DNA of 64,000 nt from Hydrangea macrophylla (taxonomy: Eukaryota > Streptophyta > Magnoliopsida > Cornales > Hydrangeaceae), in NCBI GenBank assembly GCA_033977485.1, contig CM066997.1, positions 72,324,634-72,388,633 on the forward strand, in the 5' to 3' direction. Positions 53,201-63,847 of this stretch are shown here, piece after piece (position 1 is the first letter of the stretch; each line of letters starts with the position of its first letter). The notes beneath the pieces are model-generated. The model saw nothing but the letters and a program-made list of their open reading frames with translations. It was not told where the DNA came from and did not search any database. A program made the position numbers and the translations under genes.

Positions 53201-54427
53201 TCCCTTAAACTTCAATGTCCTAGGGAAGATTCTGTATAAAATGGGCCTCTAGATCATTCGTTTGCATTTTCTAAGATTTTTCAACATTTCAGTCGACAGT
53301 ACGGACTCTGTTTCAGAGTGACCTTCATTGTTTATATGATTTCTCTCAATCGGTGATAGCTATTCAAGATTGGCCTTTTGGGTTGTGTTCTAGACACAGT
53401 AAGGAAGATCTCCATAAAACATCATGCATTGAAAACATTCCTAACCCCTCTTTTCAATTTCTAAAAGATCATGCTACTGTTTTGACCACTATTCACAGCA
53501 AGCACATTTCAACTTTCATTCTTTAATTTGATGCCCATATGCATTTCAAATTAGTTCATATCTTAGGAAGTAGTTTATACTACATTTTTTCATATCCCAT
53601 GATGATTTCATTCATTCATTCATACACATTATAGACTTCTAAGTCATTCTAGGAATCCATGAACACAAAGCACACTACAACCTTGGCACATTCTAGATAC
53701 ATACATTGCATCCATGCAAGATTTGGGGCCTTCATGGCTCCTAATCTAAGAAGATTATAAGGAATGAACTTGATCACACGTTCATGCATCCCCCGATCTA
53801 ATCATCCTTTCTCATCCATCCCGGGGATTGAGAGGTCTTCTTTTCTCAAAGATTAACATGCATCATACTAGCTTGCTAAGCATCTTTGTTTTCTTTGATT
53901 TATTTGTTTCAAGAACAATTCACGTCCCCTTTAGATTAGGAAACTTGATTAATTGATATATGATTAGATGATTTTTCCCAGGTTTATTTGTGTGATCTTT
54001 CACTTTACATTGCATGATATTTGACTAGATCTTATGAATGATATTTTATCTTTAGATCTTCCGTTTCAAATTTTCTTATGTGATGTAATATACTATCATA
54101 GTATTAATTGCCGAACCATACATAGTATAAGATGATTATTTGGATGCTAATTGAGGCCCGTCGAAAGACGGGGCGAGTTGAGGGTGTTTTAGTCGTGACA
54201 AAGGCTCCTTCCTCTCTCGTACCAAAACCCCGAACCAAGTTCTTTGGTTATGAAGGGCCGGTGCCCTTTATCCATTTGGGTGAGTCAAAATTAGGTTTCT
54301 TGGTTCCTTAAAGACCAAGTGGCGACTCTGTGTCTGTTTTCAACAGACCACTTTCTTTCTTTGATCCAAATCAAATTTCAAACAAGTTTCAAAAACATAA
54401 CGAAGCGGTGGAATCCCGGTATCCACA
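50300..54427 (+). repeat. Tat-2 3' LTR
   Basis: 4128 bp. It matches the 5' LTR throughout with scattered substitutions and small indels, including about 25 extra bases near 51718-51742. Two of the W-box cores seen in the 5' LTR are mutated here (near 50595 and 50635). TATA box at 51320-51326, shared hairpin at 54157-54172. Confidence 0.92.
54157..54172 (+). ncRNA. Conserved LTR hairpin, Tat-2 3' LTR
   Basis: Same CCCGTC-GAAA-GACGGG hairpin as the 5' LTR. The two flanking bases changed (A to G on both sides), but the stem and loop are untouched although the LTRs have diverged. Confidence 0.6.
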
Positions 54428-56206
54428 ACTAGCCGGCTAATGAATATGGCTAAGATATATCTCTGGTATAGCGTGCTCAACCGTGTCTCTGTGATTTACG
54501 TGTCTTCAGAATGGATTGTCCACAAACATATGGAAGTCCGGATCTATGCTAACCTACAAAGGAAAACTACCTATCGTTAGAAGGACAAACTTATCTTAAG
54601 TTTATATCTTATCTCAGAGAATCTTAAAATGCTAGGACCAGATGGTGTGGGACCATTAGTGAACGAAAGTATCAAACCTAAAGCTGAAATACCAAAAATC
54701 TCATCACGCCCTGGAGCAGCAAAAATAAAGAAAAATAAATTTCCTTTTTGGGTGCCTAGGGAATGACGGGTAAATGTCACTAAATTGTCCACACCATACA
54801 GTACTAGTCTGCCAAAATAATAGGAACAATAATATACATATACTGAATATATTACAACCATTCTGGTTATTTCAAAATCATCAGAGTTGTCCCCGGGACT
54901 ATGAAAAGTTCTGAAAGTAACATATGCCCAAGTACCAATTCTACATAAGTTCAACGAAAATAAAACTAATCGCTATCTAGTCTTCAGCTGGTGTAAACAT
55001 AACTGTCAGCGTAATAGTCCTCTCCACCATAAAATTCCTCAATGGGGCAAACTCTACATGTCCTTCCTCCAGGTAGTAGCCATTATCGTAAGTTCCATCA
55101 CCTGTATTATTAGTAATTTTTGGACGAGGAATGTCTAAGCAATAACAGCCGTCAGCTTACTGAGAGTTGAGTGAATATAAACTAATAGGGTACCAGTTAT
55201 ATAACATAATAACAAGTTATAAAATGACTAAGATATAGTATTACAATAGTATATTCATCTTTATTCAAATGTCATTACTCAACACTTATCGTCTTATTAT
55301 CCTAAGATCGATAATCAACATAAGTGACTAGAAAGAACAGACTCAATCATTCAAAACTTATAGATGCACCATTATTTTGTCCATTGCTCATTAAGGATAT
55401 ATACCATCCACCGCATGTTATGGATCTTTGCCAGTCCATCCCCCTACTCGTGAAGGACATATCACCTTCCATCGCATGTCAGGGAAATAACATTTCAAAC
55501 AATGGCATATCAAATCTATTGCCATGACTCATCGATGTCTGCCAGTGATCCCCATCCATCCATCGTTAAGGATATAAACCATCCCCCGCTTGTTAAGGAT
55601 GTACATAGATCATCTGGCTAGTATACCCCCTTGGTCCCGTCCATGTACCATTTCCCAGAACTTATCAAACCTATCTATGTTTCGTACTAACATTGATAGA
55701 TGACTTTCCTATTATGGCCTGACTACATTGATTAAAATGAAATGGATATCACACTCAAACACAAACAACATAATAACTAACGTTATAGCGTTAATTCGAT
55801 GTTCACCCTACTACTTATCTTTAGTATCACATTATCCGTGATTATCCCAATAGTCGCATAATGAAAGTATGAATTAAAAATAAAATGATCGAACCCCTTA
55901 TATAATAAACAAAAGAAACATTACATGTTCTGTGATTGCCAATCAGCTGGGACAAGGGTCCAATTGATTGGGATAAAAATCATAACAATCGATTGAGGAA
56001 AAAGGCAATTGATTGGATCCAAAACAATAACAATCGATTGCTAACTTTTGGAATCGATTGGGTTACAAATAATGGCAATTGATTGGAAAACTATCCAATC
56101 GATTGGGTCCAGACTGATGGCAATCGATTGGGAATAGTCCAATCAATTGGGACTTCATCTTTGATCGGGAGAGAACAGATCCTATTTATATGCCCTAATT
56201 CACGTT
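54428..56206 (-). mobile_element. Right part of the chromovirus: 5' untranslated region and 5' LTR
   Basis: This continues the chromovirus across Tat-2. The segment 55235-56150 matches the other LTR at 28655-29545. 54433-55234 should hold the LTR 3' end and the primer site, but I could not recognise a tRNA-Met-type site, so the LTR border is undefined. The right end is cut at about 56206 by Athila. The match with the other LTR fades after 56153. No coding frame is supported. Confidence 0.7.
55925..56150. promoter_or_regulatory. Array of CAATCGATTG units in the chromovirus LTR (also 29330-29545, 29960-30090)
   Basis: About ten copies of a palindrome-like CAATYGATTGG unit spaced 15-35 bp apart. 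Perfect copies read CCAATCGATTGG, containing CCAAT on both strands. The other LTR has the same array with a slightly different unit number. It looks like a transcription-factor site array in U3, but the factor is unknown. Confidence 0.5.
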
Positions 56207-57490
56207 TGTTAGTACTTTTTTATCCTATTTTTGTATATTTTTACTTCGTTTTCTAATTTTTGACAGGATTTGGAAGAAATCAAGTATATCAGGCTAAACA
56301 AGGTAAAAAAGCAGAGTAAAAGAAGCAAGACAAAGCACCTCGCGCGCGTGACCCGCTCGCGCGGAAGCCCAGGAAATCGCTCGCGCGATCCGCTCGCGCG
56401 AGGTCCCCATTTCGCGCTCGCGCAGCCCGCGCGCGCAACCTGTGTAAAAATGGAACTTGTGTATTTTAGTATACTAATGATTCCTACGCAAAAGAAACTA
56501 CCTAATTGCGTCCAGATTGTAAAATATAGCAGTTTTAGTGCGTTTCGGGTTAGGAAAGCTTCCAAAACTTACCTAAAATCTATATATACCATATTTTACT
56601 TCAATTTAGGGGTTGGAAAATATTATACACACAATATACAACCATACTTTCAGCCATTGAAGAGGGGAAAGCAAGGAGAAGAAGAAGAAGATCAAGGATT
56701 TCCATGGCCTCCTCCATCAACTACTTGCCATCTACCGCTCTTATGGACAACTAAACCCTAGATCTAGGGTTTCAATGAAACCCTAGCCGAGTAATAGGGA
56801 GTATTTTATGTTTTATTTTAGTTTTATTATGTATGAATGACAGTTACATGTTTAGAGGATTTTTATAAATAAATCGTGCTTTTATTGATTAAATCATTAC
56901 TTTCAAAGTTTATTCTTGTCATAGATCTATTTTGATGGTAGTGTGCTCAATGATCTATGCTTGCTGTGCTTGTTTAGATAATTTACATGTAATGGTGCTT
57001 AAATTGAATTGTGTTATCAAGTATCCGAATAGTCCATGCCTAGATTAGACGGATTATACCACAACCATAGTTTAGTGTGGGATAAATCGTGCTAACCGAA
57101 GATGGATTATGTTGGTGCTTGAACCATAGTTATTTTCTTGACGGAGGAATTGGGCTTGTAGCTACAATTCCCCATTATCATCCAACTTAATAAGCTAAAG
57201 TAATTCATAAATACCCTTATTATGAAGCTAGTGGTGGATTTACAATCCTAGGTTCCTTAAACATATTCATAAAACCAATTTTAAATCGCTTTCGTAATTT
57301 AGATTTATTTTCATTATTATTAGTTTAATTAAAATTCAAATCCAATTCCGTTTTCTTAATTAATTAAATTTAGGTTTTAAAATTAAGGTGTTTTAGTATT
57401 TCAATCTCTGTGGGTTCGACCTTTACTTCCACACTACAAATCTTTAGAAAAGTAAAGTATACTTTTTATATCTTGATACTGACAACATCA
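56207..57490 (+). repeat. Athila 5' LTR
   Basis: About 1.28 kb starting TGTTAGTAC and ending near gacaacatca. The exact last base is uncertain by 3 bp. TATA box at 56581-56588. A CpG-dense cluster of CGCTCGCGCG units (56338-56442) lies about 140-240 bp upstream of it. The ORF at 56270-56761 runs over promoter and TATA and is not a gene. Confidence 0.8.
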
Positions 57491-57495
57491 ATTTT

Positions 57496-57513
57496 TGGCG
57501 CCGTTGCCGGGGA
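57496..57513 (+). other. Primer binding site, Athila (tRNA-Asp)
   Basis: TGGCGCCGTTGCCGGGGA, complementary to the 3' end of plant tRNA-Asp(GTC), the known Athila primer. Confidence 0.93.
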
Positions 57514-57999
57514 TTGCAAATTACTACCTTTAGTTTTAGAATCTTAGTTTAGTTAATTCGTAAATATTAGATTAGGTTTTCTTTTTCTTATTTTTCGTTT
57601 TATTTTGAGTCACTAACTTTTCTTTTTATTTTGTAGTTTCTCGAGTCGTCAAAATTCTAACGTTTTCGAGTGGATTAGCTAATCACATCAAAGGAGCTTA
57701 CGCAAATCAATAAAATAAAAAAAACAAAATTCATGTAAATTGCTTCTTGTGAAACTCGCTTTAAACGACTGTAAGTCAGGGCGCTGTGACGCACTATTTG
57801 CATTAGTTTAGGGTTAATTGCACTCCATTAGCTAGGAAACCCGGGACGCTGGGCTTGACGCGGTCATTGCATTACAGGATAATATTCATGCATCACAGTA
57901 GTTGAGTGCTTGTTATCGTAGTTGCGTGATTGCTATTTGTTTTTTTTTTTTTATTTATTTGAGCCAATGTTTGTTTTTAGTTTATTTTCTTTTTAGTTT
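57514..57999 (+). other. Athila leader
   Basis: AT-rich leader of about 490 bp between primer site and gag. No ORF or repeat is recognised. Confidence 0.5.
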
Positions 58000-60636
58000 A
58001 TGTTTGGTACACGTTCTAGTAAACCTGAATTACAAACTTTTGATCCTGAACTTGACCATACCCTTAGAATTAGTAAGTCTTCAACCCAAGCTCCGAGAGC
58101 TCAGTGGAAAATAGACGACGAATCGACTCCAGAACCATCGTCTCTATTGCAGGCTGAAATTCAAAGTACCCTTACAAGGTTAAGGAAAACTCGAATTTTT
58201 AAAATCGAACCTATTCCAATGGCTGACATTGGAAATAACAGAAATAATGGAAATAACCTTAATATACCTCCACCTCCTCCGCTTAAAGACTATTTCATTC
58301 CTACGGCATATACACCCCAGGCAAGCATAGAGTTACCGGAGGTGACGGCATCTCACTTTGAGATAAAGTCATCTACCATCGCACTATTACCATCTTTCCA
58401 TGGTCGTATTAAAGAAGACCCTCATCAGCACTTAGGTGATTTCCAAGATATATGCTCTACTTTGAAAATACAAAACCTAACTGATGATGAGTTAAAATTG
58501 CGGCTCTTTCCATTCTCTTTAAAGGACAAAGCTAAATATTGGCTTCAATCTCTTGAGCCAAATACCATTAAAACATGGGAAGCTTTACACACCGCATTTT
58601 TACAAAAGTTTTTCCCAATCACAAGAACTAATCAGATAAGGAAATCAATAACGAACTTTGTGATGCAAGATGGGGAAACACTTTATGACACTTGGGAACA
58701 GTTTAAAGAATTGTTACGCTCATGTCCACATCATCAGGTTCCCAAGAGGCAATTAGTTCAGGTCTTCTACGAGGGACTTATTCCCTCAATACGTAAAACT
58801 GTCGATGCCGTTTGTGCGGGTACCTTCCTACACAAAAGCGCCGATGAGGCATGGAAGATATTTGAAACGTTAAGCGAGAATTCGATGCACCAAACTGTGT
58901 CGATACGGCCTGAGGGGTGTCTTCCACCTAAACTTAAGCGTGAGGAGCGTTTCGAGTCGAGTCAGTCAATTGACATACAAAAATTGAATAGGAAACTTGA
59001 CCAACTTATGACAATGAACCAAATGTCGAACGCACCCTCTTACGAAGTATGTGCATTATGTTCTGAACCTTCTCATAATATCCTTGCATGTCCATCGGCG
59101 AGTCAATTTCCAGAAATCGTGGAGCAACACATTAATTCTATTCAACAATACCCACGAAATAATTATAATTCGACTACTAATAATCCGGACGCGACATGGA
59201 GAAACCATCCTAACTTCTCGTGGAAAAATAATAATAATAATCCTAATGAGGCAACTAATTTTCCGAATGCGTATCGGCCCCAATTCCAACCCAATCAATA
59301 CCAACAACCGCCTCATAACCCTAACCCTTAAAGGGGTAATGCTTTTGAGGAGAAGGTGTTGGCATCCCTTAAGACTATTGAAACGCAAGTTCAAGCACAA
59401 ATGGGACAACTAGCTACTGTAGTGAGTCGTAGAAATGAGGGGACGTTGCCTAGTCAAACAATTCAAAACCCTAAGGGACAATATGAGGTTAAGGGGTCGA
59501 ATGAACAAGTAAACGTCGTCTCAACTAGGATGACTACATGAGAGAAGGTGATAGAAACCCCTAATAAGAATGAGAATGGGAAGGATACGAATACTAATTT
59601 TAATAAAGAGAAGGGTGAGGATACGATTAAAAATAAGAAAGAAAAAGAAACGACCCTAACTAATTATATACCGAAATTGCCCTTTCCACCTAACGTTGAT
59701 GAACCATCAAATTTTCCACAGAAAGGGTCAAAGGTTGAGGATATACTTGAGGTATTTAAACAAGTTAAAATCAATATTCTATTCCTCGATGCTATAAAAC
59801 AAATTCCCTCTTACACTAAATGTCTAAAAGACTTATGTACTCAAAAGCATAAATTGCATAGTCATACTCCTAAAAAGGTCTTTCTCACGGAAAAAGTAAG
59901 TTCTATTTTTCAACACTCACCTCCAAAGTATAAGGATCCTGGTACGCCAATGATATCATGTGTCATAGGTGACACTGTCATTCATAGGGCTCTCCTTGAC
60001 TTAGGAGCTAGTGTTAATCTCTTACCTTACCACGCCTACAAACAACTAGAACTAGGTGAACTTAAGCCTACGGCCGCTACCATCCAATTAGCGGATCGTT
60101 CTGTTAAAATCCCTAGAGGAATCATCGAAGATGTCATAGTTAAAGTTGATCAATGCTTATATCCCGTTGATTTTATGGTCCTTGATACCGAACCTGTCCT
60201 AGATGCTAGGAAGCACACCCATGTTATTCTTGGTCGTCCATTCTTAGCCACTGCTAATGCGCGTGTCAATTGTCGAATGGGGGTGATGAAAGTGTCATTC
60301 GGGAATTTGAACTTAAAATTAAACGTTTTTAACGCTATTGATCAACCTCCCAAAGACGATGATTACCAATATATGGAAGGTAGTGAGGTTAGAAGAACTG
60401 TTGGACTTAATAAAGAAATAAATATGAGTGAGGGGAATAATATAGTGAATAATGTGTGGATGGATTTGAATAACCCAGACCCTAATGAGGAATGTACGCG
60501 GAAGGTGAAAAATCGACTTGAACGTAATCAAGATGAACCGTCGAATGAATTAATTCAAAGCGACATTCTTTCGGCTTACCACCGGGCTCCTCCTGACATC
60601 TTAAGGGGTATAAACTCCGATTTACGGCCTCCATGA
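58000..60636 (+). pseudogene. Athila gag-protease, interrupted by two stops
   Basis: One frame of 878 codons runs from ATG 58000 to the TGA at 60634, broken by TAA at 59329 and TGA at 59539. Counting through them: Gag capsid region ~120-300 (LPSFHGRIKEDPHQHLGDF to LVQVFYEGL); zinc knuckle CALCSEPSHNILAC from residue 351; a Lys/Glu/Asn-rich linker; Athila-type protease with DLGASVNLL, Asp 667, and VILGRPFLATANA. Athila normally continues into reverse transcriptase in the same frame. Here the frame ends shortly after protease, and the sequence jumps to 3' UTR. No frameshift is seen, so decay is mild. Gag alone (443 residues) could still be made. Confidence 0.85.
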
Positions 60637-62690
60637 GTCTTGTGCTAGAAAGGTCTAGCTGAAGACGTAAAAGATAACGCTTCTTGGGAGGCAACTCAAG
60701 CTTTATTTCGTCTCTTTATCTTATTTTTGCATGTTTTTGGGTTATTTTGGTCAGTTTTGAGTTTTCATAATAGGTTTGGGGGTTGGTTTTTATTTAATTT
60801 TATTTTATTTACATTGCAAAGAAGAAAAAACGAGAAATTGGTATCTCGCTCGCGCGGTCCGCTGGCGCGAGTTTGCCCCTTAGGCGTTTTTCTTTGTTTT
60901 TCTTTATATGAGGCCTCAGCTTCTCCTCGCGCCTAATCTCGCAGGCCCGAGGCATCTCGCTGGCACGATTTTTCAAAAAAAAAATAAAAAATGGAATTCG
61001 CGCGCGCGACGGCCGCTTGCACGAACCGCTCGAGCGATTTTCCCATATTCCTGATTTTTTCTTTTGCTTTCTATATCCTTCTCCCCCACCTGTTACATAG
61101 TTTTGAATTTTCTGTTTCTGTTTCTTAGGTACTTTTAGATCAAGTCATGTGTTGTTTTCCTGTTTATAGTTATGTTTTATTTTCTGTTATAGTTATTATT
61201 TTTTGTTTTCATAATTTTGCTCGGTCTTATAGTTTATTTCATTTCGTTTAGTTTAGTTATAGTTCTTTTAGCTGCTTTTATTATTTTGTTTGTTTGTTTT
61301 CTTTTATCAAGAAGTAACAGGTAACATTGAATTTTATTGACATATTCCTTTGTGTTCACTTGTTTGTGATTGCCGAGATCGAGGTAATATCGTTCCATTC
61401 TTACCTACTCTCCTTTCTTTCATTTTATTGTTTCATTGAGGACAATGAAAGGTTTAGGTTTGGGGGTATGCACACACATGCACATTATTATGCACTAATT
61501 TTAAAAAAATTCGATTATTGTGCTCAAATAAACGATGTTACTGACGTTTTTGCAATCTTGATTTGATACTTCTTGTTATGTAACTATGATTGTTATAGAA
61601 TGATAAAAAAGGAAAGATGTGATTAAATATTTGCTAAAGTCATGATATGACGTTTTAGGTCATGTATCGTTCGAATCGTAGTTTTATATTATAGTTTTAC
61701 ACACAAACTTATGCACTGCACGTAGTCTCTTGAATACATGTTTGATGTGAACTATAATATGATTTGGATTTCTAGATAACACATGGTGGAGACTAGACCC
61801 AGTGAGCTTTTGAGCCTATCTTTTCTTTTTAGAGGGTTATAAATACATTGTGTTTGTCGAATTTCATTGAAATAGCGCATCTACTTGTTGTTTAGTCTCA
61901 TTATTCTTGTTTTGGTTGATAGTCAAGTTAAAATATTCGTTACCATGCTAAATAATCTTCCGTTGTAACATTAAAGAACCATATGACCATAGGAAACGAT
62001 GGTAGGCCCTCTTTGTTTACTGCCGACCGATAAATGCTAAAATTTCCTTACTTCGCCCTTTGAGCCGTTAAAATGCCATTTCTTTCTGTAATTACCATTA
62101 TCCTGTTTTTGCTCCAATTTGGCCAACTTGGAGTTCATCCCTGAAAGATTGATAAACTTTTAGTGGTGTTAAGGCGATGTGTGATTGACAAGGAGAAGAA
62201 AAAAAAAGGATGATGTTTGGGGTGGTTGCCTTAGTATTCAATGAATATTTGTTTCAAAAGCAACGAAGGAAAAAGAAAAGAGATTGAAAAAAAAAGAAGG
62301 AAAAAGAAAAAAGGATTGAAAGAAAAAAAAAAGAAATGAATGAAAGTTAGTAGAAGAGATGAATGAAAGAAATCGAACATGCCTTACAATGCCATTCTAA
62401 AACTACCTAACAAATCCTTTCTATCCTTTTCCATTCTCTGAGCCACATTACAACCTTTGAAAAGTCCTATTTGATCCTAGGAAACATGGTTTGGATATGA
62501 AAACGATGGGAGGGGGATTAAAACATGGTAATGATTAGTTTTTCTTTATTATTGGCATCCTATCCATGAGACTACTGTTCTTTCGTGTCATGCGTCTTTT
62601 TCGAGTCATATGTGAGCATTTCTTGCTTTGAAAACATATTTCCTTTGCTCTCATATATTAGATAAATTACACCTGTTTCCCTTCAACGGC
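60637..62690 (+). other. Athila 3' UTR
   Basis: Starts with the ...cttcttgggaggcaactcaag segment (60681) that usually follows the last Athila ORF. It holds CpG-rich CGCTCGCGCG-type units (60845-61045), T-rich stretches, the tgaggacaatg/ggtttggggg block (61436-61466) and A/G-rich runs (62197-62340). A purine tract gatgggagggggatta is at about 62506. No coding frame is supported. Confidence 0.6.
60845..61045. repeat. CpG-rich CGCTCGCGCG clusters in the Athila 3' UTR
   Basis: Three clusters (60846-60875, 60920-60970, 60998-61040) of TCGCTCGCGCG-like units in AT-rich surroundings. They resemble those in the LTR U3 at 56338-56442 and 63752-63840. Confidence 0.55.
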
Positions 62691-63847
62691 GCCAAAAATT
62701 GATCTCGCCAGTATCAAGGTATGAAAAGTATACTTTACTTTTCTAAAGATTTGAAGTGTGAAAGTAAAGGTCGAACCCACAGAGATTGAAATACTAAAAC
62801 ACCTTAATTTCAAAACCTAAATTTAATTAATTAAGAAAACGGAATTGGATTTGAATTTTAATTAAACTAATAACAATGAAAATAAATCTAAATTATGAAA
62901 GTGATTTAAAATTATTTTTATGAATATGTTTAAGAAACCTAGGATTGCAATTCCACCACTAGCTTCATAATAGGGTATTTATAAATTACTTTAGCTTATT
63001 AAGTTGGATGATAATGGGGAATTGTAGCTACAAGCCCAATTCCTCCGTCAAGAAAATAACTGTGGTTCAAGCACCAACATAATCCACCTTCGGTTAGCAC
63101 AAATTATCCCACACTAAACTATGGTTGTGGTATAATCCGTCTAATCTAGGCATGGACTATTCGGATACTTGATATCACAATTCAATTTAAGCACCATCAC
63201 ATGTAAATAATCTAAACAAGCACAGCAAGCATAGATCATTGAGCACACTACAGTCAAAATAGATCTAAGACAAGAATAAACTTTGAAAGTAATGGTTTAA
63301 CCAATAGAAGCACGATTTATTTATAAAAATCCTCTTAAACATGTAACTGTCATCCATACATAATAAAACTAAAATAAAAACATAAAACACACCCTATTAC
63401 TTGGCTAGGGTTTCATTGAAACCCTAGATCTAGAGTCTAGTTGTCCATAGAAGCGGCGGATGGCAAGTAGTTGATGGAGGAGGCCATGGAAATCCTTGAT
63501 CTTCTTCTTCTTCTCCTTGCTTCCCTCCCTTCAATGGCTAAAAGTGTGGTTGTATATTGTGTGTAGAACAATTGCTAACCCCTAAATTGAAGTAAAATAG
63601 GGTATATATAGATTTTAGGCAAGTTTTGGAAGCTTTCCTAACCCAAAACGCACTAAAACTGCTATATTTTACAATCTGGACTCAATTTGGCAGTTTCATT
63701 TGCGTAGGAATCATTAGTATACTGAAATGCGCAACTTTGATTTTTGTACGGATCGCGCGAGCGGGCCGCGCGAGCGCGTAATTAAGAAGGTCGCGGGTGC
63801 GGATCGCGCGAGCGAATTCTGGGATCTCGCGTGAGCGATTTCTCCCA
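62690..63847 (-). repeat. Inverted Athila LTR (U3-truncated) with a stub of primer site
   Basis: The reverse complement matches the 5' LTR from about LTR base 160 to its end at roughly 95% by eye, followed by ATTTTTGGCGCCGTTG, the first ten bases of the primer site, at 62688-62702. It then switches to 3' UTR sequence. The TATA box lies at 63602-63610 (minus). Its CpG-rich units (63752-63840) differ from those of the 5' LTR. It points toward the gag-protease segment, head to head with the 5' LTR. Confidence 0.8.

Larger units (their letters stand above)
39030..54427 (+). mobile_element. Tat-2: complete non-autonomous Tat-lineage element
   Basis: A 15.4-kb element with LTRs at 39030-43122 and 50300-54427, flanked by a perfect 5-bp duplication actag (39025-39029 and 54428-54432). 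The internal region is 7.2 kb and holds a primer site, a short frameshifted gag remnant, several tandem repeats and a polypurine tract. Protease, reverse transcriptase, RNase H and integrase are absent. LTR ends (TGTAGACACCCC...CCACA), the primer site and the 3' UTR modules tie it to Tat. The LTRs differ at many positions, so it is older than Tat-1. It is inserted in the 5' region of the chromovirus. It must have been copied by proteins from other Tat elements. Confidence 0.93.
56207..62690 (+). mobile_element. Athila-lineage element, internally deleted
   Basis: 5' LTR 56207-57490, tRNA-Asp primer site, a leader, gag-protease (58000-60636), then 3' UTR. Reverse transcriptase, RNase H, integrase and any env-like ORF are missing between 60636 and about 60670. 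The 3' UTR keeps the Athila-typical tgaggacaatg...ggtttggggg block (61436-61466). Instead of a normal 3' LTR, it meets an inverted Athila LTR at about 62690. It is inserted in the chromovirus 5' LTR. Confidence 0.85.

Noticed and set aside
54577..54954. 125-codon minus-strand ORF in the chromovirus 5' region
   Set aside because: No motif of any gene family is seen and the place corresponds to LTR or leader of the decayed element.
56270..56761. 163-codon ORF in the Athila LTR, and similar ORFs at 63682-63956
   Set aside because: They run across U3, TATA box and transcription start; the Arg/Ala-rich peptide comes from the CGCTCGCGCG units.
61327..61566. 79-codon ORF in the Athila 3' UTR
   Set aside because: It spans the conserved ggtttggggg block and has no homology that I recognise; it is probably chance.
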